A DNA stretch of 34,665 nucleotides from Verrucomicrobiota bacterium (GTDB lineage Bacteria > Verrucomicrobiota > Verrucomicrobiia > Verrucomicrobiales > Akkermansiaceae), in NCBI GenBank assembly GCA_026397725.1, contig JAPLUI010000306.1, positions 1 through 34,665 on the forward strand, given 5' to 3'. Shown here piece after piece: positions 28,583 through 34,665 of the stretch (its first letter is position 1; each line of letters begins with the position of its first letter). The notes below the pieces were generated by a model. That model was not told the DNA's origin. It saw nothing but the letters and a program-made list of their open reading frames with translations, and ran no database searches. A program made the translations under genes and the position numbers.

Positions 28583-30067
28583 CTACGCCGAGGCCTCGTG
28601 GCCGTGCAAGGCCTTGGCGAGCGGATTCCAGGCGGGCTTGGCGGTGGCAGTGACGGAAGGCAACGCCGACCACTGTGCCGTGGCCTCAATCTGCAGCCCG
28701 TCCTGGGCCATGGATTCCATCAGCTCCTTGGCCAAATCCGCCCGCAGGCCATCGACAAACAGGATCACGGTGCCCGGTTCGGGCGCATGGTCACGCGCGT
28801 CTTGCCGGCTCCTGACCGGGTAGCCGGAGGCACAGTCCTGAAGGCGGAAAGCCAGATCCTCCAGCCACGGCAGATAGGTGGCACGCAGCGCCGCCGAGAC
28901 CGCCCCGCAATCCTCCGATTTTCGAGCGGATTCCCAGGCCCGTCGGGCTTCCGCGTCCACCACCCAGGCTCCCGCGAGATAGGCCTCGCCGATGCTGGCG
29001 CAGTCGGTACCGGCAACGCCGGTTTGCATGCCCGCAAGCATCCGCTGCAGATGGGTGCTTGCTTTGGCCAGAGGAGCCTCACCCAGCCGCGCATAGACAC
29101 TCCCGGCACGCGATGAATGCACCGTTGCCAGTGTGAGAAGCGCCGCTCTGGCTTTGGACGGCGGCAGGTTTCCCGAGTCCACGAGCCCTTTGCGCAACTC
29201 CTCTTCCAGGCGGCGGTTGGTGGCGGGGATGCGCGGATTGCTGCTAATGGAAAAGAGGTCGGCGGGTTGGACCAGGTCCAGCGCTTTCCTGACTCCGGGC
29301 AGCGACTGTGCCAAGTCCTCAAAGCGATTCCACACATTGGCCCACTTGCCGGCGGCGGAGGTCACCTTTTCCACGGCGGTGATGAGGCCGTCCTTTTCAG
29401 GATGGAAGCCGAGGTCCTTTTTGCAGTATGCCAGGAAGGCGGCGTACTGGCTTTCCGGCCAATCCTTGGCCGCCTTCTCCGGAGCGTTCATCCAGTCGAG
29501 CACCAGGCGTACCGGGTCACTGATGGCAAGGTCATGAAAATCCGAGGCCTCAAGTTGCTTGCCCCGCAGCGCCGCAACCGGCGTTCGCAGCACGGCTTCA
29601 AGTTGATCGCCAAGCGCCTGCTGGGTGGCCCGGTCCCGCGCGACCCTGAGACCCAAGCCGCCGTCTTCGGACGCGAGAATGGCGGCAGGTGTCCAGTCCT
29701 TGCCATTGAGCTGGCTGCAAAACTGCCCTTGGAACTGGAGCGCATACAAGTGGCGGGCGACCTCGGGAAAGCCCGCCGCCCTGCGGAACTGGTGTCGATA
29801 GATGCCCGGCAGATACACCACCGGCACACTTTCGCCGCTCCACTTGCCGAGTTGGTAGCGCACCCAGGTTGAGGGGCCGCTGAACTCACCCAGCCCGTTC
29901 TCATCGAGTTGGAAAAATCCCGGGCACGAGCTGGCGATCAAACGCACGGCCTTTTCCCACAGGCGCTCGCCGTCCGTCCACAGGATCACGCCGGGCCTGG
30001 CCAGATCGTGCCGGTTGTAACTGGCGGAATGCTGGAAGACGGACAGGAGATGGGCGAGGACGGTCAT
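28583..30067 (-). CDS. pglZ: BREX phosphatase-domain protein PglZ (type B), N-terminal part ending at in-frame TAG
   Basis: A 494-residue reading from ATG (MTVLAHLLSVFQHSASYNRH) to TAG. It has the PglZ type B start and the first half of the phosphatase core: VILFVDGLRADLAKEL (Asp439, metal ligand) and SALPSVTATAKPAW with the Thr expected at the nucleophile position. It stops after LHGHEASA, yet homology continues in frame for another 275 codons (27755-28582). The full gene would encode about 770 residues, normal for this family. The ATG overlaps the TGA of the upstream ATPase gene (ATGA), indicating translational coupling. Options are inactivation, amber suppression, or a sequencing error such as GAG to TAG. 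Without the second metal site the truncated product should be inactive as a hydrolase. Confidence 0.88.
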   Translation of the reverse strand: MTVLAHLLSVFQHSASYNRHDLARPGVILWTDGERLWEKAVRLIASSCPGFFQLDENGLGEFSGPSTWVRYQLGKWSGESVPVVYLPGIYRHQFRRAAGFPEVARHLYALQFQGQFCSQLNGKDWTPAAILASEDGGLGLRVARDRATQQALGDQLEAVLRTPVAALRGKQLEASDFHDLAISDPVRLVLDWMNAPEKAAKDWPESQYAAFLAYCKKDLGFHPEKDGLITAVEKVTSAAGKWANVWNRFEDLAQSLPGVRKALDLVQPADLFSISSNPRIPATNRRLEEELRKGLVDSGNLPPSKARAALLTLATVHSSRAGSVYARLGEAPLAKASTHLQRMLAGMQTGVAGTDCASIGEAYLAGAWVVDAEARRAWESARKSEDCGAVSAALRATYLPWLEDLAFRLQDCASGYPVRSRQDARDHAPEPGTVILFVDGLRADLAKELMESMAQDGLQIEATAQWSALPSVTATAKPAWNPLAKALHGHEASA

Positions 30068-31215
30068 GGGGGAAATTGGTTGGGGATCAATGCCTTCAAA
30101 AACTCACCGCACGGCACGCAGAGGATGCCATCCTGCAGCAATCGTTCGGCACCACGGTAAAGGAGAAACCTGCGACTCTCCGGGTAGTCTTCGGCGAAGC
30201 TCTTCAATCCGCGCAAGTCCTCGGGGCGCACCCTGCCACTGTTTTTCACCTCCACCGCGTAAAGCCCGCTCGCGCCATAAACCACGAAGTCCACTTCCAG
30301 TTTGGCGCGGGTCTGCCAATAGTGCAGCTGGTGATCGCCGGCGCTATAGTCGCACCACGCACGCAGGTGCTGGGCCACGAGGCCTTCGAGTGCGCCGCCA
30401 TCGATATCGGCCTGGGAATCCAGCGGACCCGTCGGGCGGTTCGCCCGGAACACACCCGCGTCGAAAAAGAAGAACTTGGGATGGGCCGCCAGTTCCCGCT
30501 TTGCCCTGCGCGTGAAAACCGGGACCCGGAACGCCAGCAACAAGTCTTCCAGGATTTCCAGATAGCCCTCCACCGTCTTGCGGTTCACCTGGCATTCCCG
30601 TGCGACGTTGGCCAGATTGAGCACGGAGGCCTGGGAAAAGCTGATCGCTTCCAGAAACCGGGAAAAGGAACCGACGTTCCTCACCAACCCTTCCGCCTGC
30701 ACCTCCTCGCGCAGGTAAAGCCCATTGTAAGCTCGCAGAATTTCCGAAGGGTCTGCCGCACCCAGAACCACCGGCAGCATGCCCAGGCGCAGCGCGTCTT
30801 CCAATCGAAACCGCGCGCCCAGTTCCGCCGCCATGAATGGATGCAACGATTTCTGCGCCGCCCGCCCGCCTAACAAATTCACCCCGCCCCGGCGCAATTT
30901 GCGCGCGCTGGATCCCGTGAAGATAAACTGGGTTTGCCCCTTCTCCTCGATCATGAGATGCGCCACTTCCAGCAGCTCGGGCAGCTTCTGCACCTCGTCG
31001 ATCACCACCTGCTTCAAACCGGGTTGCGCCGCCACCCGTTCCCGCAGGCGCTCGGGACGCGCCGCCATTGCCCGCAGCGTCTCCGGATCGAGCAAATCCA
31101 CCCTCAAGGCATCGGGAAACTGATCCCGGGTCCACCAGGTCTTGCCAGTACCACGCGGGCCGAGCAGGAAAAAGTGATCTGCGGGAGGGGTGAAAAATCG
31201 CGGTTTTGATTCCAT
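30064..31215 (-). CDS. AAA_14/DUF4143 family ATPase
   Basis: About 383 residues from ATG at 31215 (MESKPRFFTPPADHFFLLGP), chosen because GAGG stands seven bases before it; the frame also offers ATG 31242 and TTG 31257, the latter overlapping the upstream gene. Walker A is GPRGTGKT (19-26), Walker B is KQVVIDEVQKLPELL, and FIFTGSSARKLRRGGVNLL is the sensor region typical of this family. A winged-helix-like middle (VARECQVNRKTVEGYLEILE) precedes DUF4143 with LEVDFVV...LYAVEVKNSG, a PD-(D/E)xK nuclease-like core. Such proteins are common, poorly understood and frequent near defence genes. Its stop overlaps the pglZ start by four bases, so it belongs to the BREX operon. Confidence 0.85.
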   Translation of the reverse strand: MESKPRFFTPPADHFFLLGPRGTGKTWWTRDQFPDALRVDLLDPETLRAMAARPERLRERVAAQPGLKQVVIDEVQKLPELLEVAHLMIEEKGQTQFIFTGSSARKLRRGGVNLLGGRAAQKSLHPFMAAELGARFRLEDALRLGMLPVVLGAADPSEILRAYNGLYLREEVQAEGLVRNVGSFSRFLEAISFSQASVLNLANVARECQVNRKTVEGYLEILEDLLLAFRVPVFTRRAKRELAAHPKFFFFDAGVFRANRPTGPLDSQADIDGGALEGLVAQHLRAWCDYSAGDHQLHYWQTRAKLEVDFVVYGASGLYAVEVKNSGRVRPEDLRGLKSFAEDYPESRRFLLYRGAERLLQDGILCVPCGEFLKALIPNQFPP

Positions 31216-31249
31216 TTTGCGCCTCAATTTGGAGTTTGCCATGCCGAAT

Positions 31250-34200
31250 TCAAGCAAATTCTTTACCTCCGTTCGGGCCGGCTAGCCGGTGGAGGTGAAA
31301 ACCGCTCTGCCCCCAATGGCTCTCCGCCAACTGCACCAGATGCGCATGGTGGGTGAACAGCAGGACTTGCGAGCGCTGGCCGAAGGCGTGCAGGGCCGTG
31401 AGCGCGTGCAGGGAACGAGCATCGTCGAAATGCACCAACAGGTCATCGAGGATGAGCGGCATTGCTTCGTGCTCGGCCAAGTGGAGTTCCAGCCCGGCGA
31501 GGCGGAGGGCCAGGAAGAGTTGATCGCGTGTGCCCTCGCTCATCCCCTCCACGGCAACGGTACGGTTCGCTGAATCCCCCGCTCTCTGCCCGGCGATCAC
31601 CGGTTTATCCCCCGCATCGTAGCTGGTTGTGATGCCGGAAAAGGCCGCACCGGTGATTTCCGAAAACCAGTGGCTGGCCTTTTCCATGAACGGTCCTTGG
31701 TTCTGCTCCCGGAAGCGATCAATCCGGCTCTTCAACAAGGAAATCGCCAGATGCAGACGCACAAAGCGCTCGCCGTCCCGTTGAATCCGGGCGGTTGCCA
31801 ACTCCGCGAGCTGGGCTTGTTTGGCCGACTCGTCGGAAGCGTTTTCCATCCCCTTGCGCTGGTTGGAGTATTCCTGCGCTTCGTTTCTAACCGCCTCAAG
31901 CGCCGTTTCCGTTTCGGTGACGCGCCCGTCAATGACACTCAGCGAGCCATCAAGCTCCGCGCCATCCTCCTGTTCCACACGCCCGATGAAATCGTCCACA
32001 GCTTCACCCCTGGAGAATCCTGCGAGGGAATCGCGCAAGGTTCGCACGCGCTCGTCGATTCGCTTTTTCTCCTCGAAGTGTTGGATGAATCCGTCCAAGG
32101 CATCCTCATGCTTGAGCGAGGCAGCGAGCAACATGGAATCGAAAGCTTCCCGGGTTTGTCTTGCCTGTTGGCGCAGCAGGGCCAGTTCCGTCTCCTTGTC
32201 CGGGAGCTGAACCTGGAGGTCCTCGAAGCGGGCTTGGGCTTTCCTGGCGCTATCGAGCCGTTTCCAAAGTTCGGCTTCATCATTCTCCACACCGCGGGAT
32301 TCGAGTTTCAGTGCGGTACCGAGCTGTGAGAGGGAGCCTTCATAGCTGGTGATGTGGCCGTCCAGCGCCTCACACTCGTTGGTTAGAGAAATCCAACGAT
32401 CATATTCCACAAACAGGTCCTTGCGCGAACGCAGCAACCCAACGGCTGCCTCCGCTTCCAGAGCCTCGGGCAGCGATAGCCCAATGCGGCAGGCATTCCA
32501 CGCTGTCTGAGCGTTTGCCGCCGCCGCTTGCAGTCCTGGCAACTTTCCGGTGATTTCCTGACGATCGGTTTCTTTGTTAGCGATCTGGCGAAGCACCTCG
32601 CTGTCGGCGCCCACCGCACGGTTGTGTCTGTCGATTTTCGTCCGCGCGGCAGACAACAGGACCGACAACTGATCCTCCTTGATTGGCAATACGGATTTCA
32701 AAACCGCCACCGCCTGCACCACCGCCTCCTCGTCTTGCGAGATTCGCTTCGTGTCAGTGCTCCACTGATCCCACTGGCGGCCGAATTCCTCCCAGCTTTC
32801 CCGCCATTCCATCATCTCGCGTGGGCTCAGCGGGTTGACGTTGCATGACTCCCAGGCCTTGGTCCATTTCGCGTCCAAGGCGGTTTTCGCCTCCACCGCC
32901 AGGTCCTGCTGTTGCTGAATCTCCGCGAGCGCCTTTTCGGCCAGCACGAGCTGCATGCCCTTTTCCTCCAACCGGGCGACAGCTTCGGCTTCCGTGCGCA
33001 GTCGATCCGCCAGGTCATCCGCGGCAACCACCGCATTCGGATAGGCTTCTTCCAGCGGCAGACCGGCAACGAATTCCCCGTCAGCACCACCACCCTTCCA
33101 ATCCTTCAGAACGAGATTCCAACCATGCTCGCGATGAATTCTCGCGCCCGAGAGATCCTCCAAGCTCGGAAGATTCCGCTGGCGGTTGAGACGCGCCAGC
33201 TCCGCCGTCACCTTGTCCACCTTCGCCTGTTCGTCCGCTTTGCGTTTTTCCAGGTCTTGGTCCTGCCGCTTGAGTTCGTCGAAGCTTTCCCGGAACCGTT
33301 CAATCGTGGCTTTCAGGGGCACGTCCGATGTGCGAATTTGTTGGAGATCTTCGGGACAGCCCGGCAACTGGGAGCGAAGGGCTTCGAGCTTGCGCCGCGT
33401 GGTCTCCGCAGTGGTGATTCGCGCCGCCAATCCATTTGCCAGGTCCTCACAATTCTTTGTTTCGCCGAACGCCTTTTCCAGCGCCTGAAGATCCTCGGTA
33501 TCGACCGGCGTGCGTTGCTGCCTGAGTCTATCGATTTCCTTCTGCAGGGCTTCAGCCGTCTCCTTAGCGGCATTCAGATTCTCTGTGGCCGTGGCCAAAG
33601 TCCGCGCATTCTGTTCGGCTTCCAACAACTTCACTTGCGAGAGACGGCGGGGTTCCAACTCTGCAAGCGGCGTGGTGATCTCCAATTCCCTACACGTCAC
33701 CGCCAGGTGAAGCTTGGCCTGCTCCGCCTCCGTCCGCTTTTTGGCAAGGGTCTGTTTCTGGTTACGATAGACCGCGATGCCCGTGTGCAGGCGGTCTATT
33801 TCCGATTGTTCTGCAAGGACTTGCGGGGCAAGCTGACAGGCAGCCACTTGGGTTTGGAGGCCCGCGATTTGAATCTCCGTCGGTTCGATCTGATTCTGAG
33901 CCGTCTGCCAGTCCGCACGCGTCTGTTTGATGGATTCACCGAATTTTTCGCTCAAGTCCGGCATTTCCGGTAGTTCGGCGAGTTGTTTGAGGCACTCGCG
34001 CCATTGGCCCACCACTGGCAGCGCATCCCGGCAGCGTTCCAGCCAGGCCTTGCGAATAAACAAAGCCTGCCTTTCCTCCAACAATATCCGATGCTGTGAG
34101 GTCCTCTGTTCGAGCGCCTGCTGCACCTCATCCCAGGCTTCCGGTTTGATGACCGAATCCTTGGCAAGCTTGAGGCACTCATCGAGTTGCTTGCGGGTGG

Positions 34201-34561
34201 TGCGAATGCTGGCACCGGCACGCCCCCGGAATGATTTTGCGGCTTCCGCCTCCAGGCTTTGGATCACCTTGTCCACCGGAGTGCCGCCGAGGCTGGCTGA
34301 AAAGAGGGCCTCACCAAGTCTGCCTTCGCCGCGGAGCAGGGAGTCGGCCCCCTGCCGGAGTTCTTCCGATCCGAGACCAAACATGCTGTCGAAGTAGGCT
34401 TCATCGACTCCCCCGAGAAAATCCTTCAAGTTCGCTTCCGGCATCGCCTTGTTCTCTTGATCCAGAAGCGTATCCTTGTTGCCTTTCCGTCGTTGGAAAA
34501 AGCGTGCGGTGCCGTCCTGTTTTTCCAACTCCAGATCTCTTGACATAGGGGGATTTTTCAT
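31250..34561 (-). CDS. YhaN-like SMC/AAA protein lacking the N-terminal Walker A region
   Basis: About 1103 residues from ATG 34561 (34546 is an alternative, and the frame stays open to the window edge). Homology to YhaN/SbcC-like ATPases begins abruptly at ARFFQRRKGNKDTLLD, then LGGVDEAYFDSMFGLGSEEL and LLRGEGRLGEALFSASLGG. Long coiled coils follow (about residues 115-950), then the C-terminal lobe: signature EGMSEGTRDQLFLALRLAGL, Walker B MPLILDDLLVHFDD and the switch region VLLFTHHAHLV. Family members start with about 100 residues holding GPNEAGKS; here those are replaced by unrelated, leader-like sequence. The protein could bind nucleotide only with a partner supplying Walker A, or is a 5'-truncated gene. 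It is first of the operon in this window; its stop lies close before the AAA_14 gene. Confidence 0.82.
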   Translation of the reverse strand: MKNPPMSRDLELEKQDGTARFFQRRKGNKDTLLDQENKAMPEANLKDFLGGVDEAYFDSMFGLGSEELRQGADSLLRGEGRLGEALFSASLGGTPVDKVIQSLEAEAAKSFRGRAGASIRTTRKQLDECLKLAKDSVIKPEAWDEVQQALEQRTSQHRILLEERQALFIRKAWLERCRDALPVVGQWRECLKQLAELPEMPDLSEKFGESIKQTRADWQTAQNQIEPTEIQIAGLQTQVAACQLAPQVLAEQSEIDRLHTGIAVYRNQKQTLAKKRTEAEQAKLHLAVTCRELEITTPLAELEPRRLSQVKLLEAEQNARTLATATENLNAAKETAEALQKEIDRLRQQRTPVDTEDLQALEKAFGETKNCEDLANGLAARITTAETTRRKLEALRSQLPGCPEDLQQIRTSDVPLKATIERFRESFDELKRQDQDLEKRKADEQAKVDKVTAELARLNRQRNLPSLEDLSGARIHREHGWNLVLKDWKGGGADGEFVAGLPLEEAYPNAVVAADDLADRLRTEAEAVARLEEKGMQLVLAEKALAEIQQQQDLAVEAKTALDAKWTKAWESCNVNPLSPREMMEWRESWEEFGRQWDQWSTDTKRISQDEEAVVQAVAVLKSVLPIKEDQLSVLLSAARTKIDRHNRAVGADSEVLRQIANKETDRQEITGKLPGLQAAAANAQTAWNACRIGLSLPEALEAEAAVGLLRSRKDLFVEYDRWISLTNECEALDGHITSYEGSLSQLGTALKLESRGVENDEAELWKRLDSARKAQARFEDLQVQLPDKETELALLRQQARQTREAFDSMLLAASLKHEDALDGFIQHFEEKKRIDERVRTLRDSLAGFSRGEAVDDFIGRVEQEDGAELDGSLSVIDGRVTETETALEAVRNEAQEYSNQRKGMENASDESAKQAQLAELATARIQRDGERFVRLHLAISLLKSRIDRFREQNQGPFMEKASHWFSEITGAAFSGITTSYDAGDKPVIAGQRAGDSANRTVAVEGMSEGTRDQLFLALRLAGLELHLAEHEAMPLILDDLLVHFDDARSLHALTALHAFGQRSQVLLFTHHAHLVQLAESHWGQSGFHLHRLAGPNGGKEFA

Positions 34562-34665
34562 TTCGTAGGGCGGGCGGGGTGAGGTGAGGACGGCGATTTG
34601 AAAAAGCGTATGAAACGGGCGGTTTGAAAAGGGCATGGTGTTAGGGGTCGTCTGCTTCAAGAACT

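Noticed and set aside
1..34665. tRNA or rRNA genes
   Set aside because: I saw no cloverleaf with a TTC-loop and anticodon arm and no conserved rRNA stretch on either strand, although a by-eye scan can miss a tRNA.

Overview
The window looks like a chromosome segment of a Verrucomicrobiota bacterium (GC-rich, probably Verrucomicrobiales or a related order). The reasons are several large secreted proteins with autotransporter-associated beta-strand repeats (PATR) but no beta-barrel, PEP-CTERM tails, a GH95/GH2 glycosidase pair, C-terminal Asp-rich modules ending in NLLEYVLQNGDP, and mostly weak or absent Shine-Dalgarno sequences. Nearly every gene is on the minus strand. The one clear plus-strand gene encodes a PEP-CTERM protein with an FGE/SUMF1 fold (2655-3608).

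Layout. 1-137: 3' tail (domains V and VI) of a group II intron. 355-2116: a two-gene minus-strand unit, a shrunken GH32-like protein that has lost its catalytic propeller and a UroD/MtaA-type methyltransferase-fold protein. 2117-2654: gene-free, GC-rich, hairpins. 2655-3608: the FGE-like PEP-CTERM protein. 3609-3922: gene-free, with an IS-end-like motif and a relic of a C-terminal module. 3923-23313: one continuous minus-strand run that reads, in transcription order, six modular exported proteins (beta-helix, jelly-roll-like, PATR and C-terminal modules in different combinations), then a GH95 fucosidase and a GH2 beta-galactosidase-type enzyme. This looks like a locus for a fucosylated, galactose-containing polysaccharide, with surface proteins produced by duplication and module swapping. 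23314-24361: a junkyard of IS66 remnants, a long palindrome, heptamer repeats and a second copy of the IS-end-like motif.

24362-34665 is a defence region, again all minus strand. In transcription order it has a YhaN-like SMC/AAA protein whose Walker A region is missing, an AAA_14/DUF4143 ATPase, a BREX PglZ gene cut by an in-frame amber codon, an apparently intact brxL (Lon-like), and a DUF4011 / Vsr-like nuclease / DUF3320 helicase reduced to fragments. brxA, brxB, brxC and pglX are not in the window and would have to lie beyond 34665 or be absent. On sequence alone the BREX-type system looks damaged.

Cross-cutting signal: the pentamer CTAAC/GTTAG is strongly favoured among all TTAG/CTAA sites, is skewed to one strand, and is accommodated by rare codons in more than one reading frame. 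It may be a DNA-level motif. The best candidates for something undescribed are this motif, the module-shuffled gene array, and the damaged BREX-linked operon headed by a YhaN-like gene. All counts here were made by eye.
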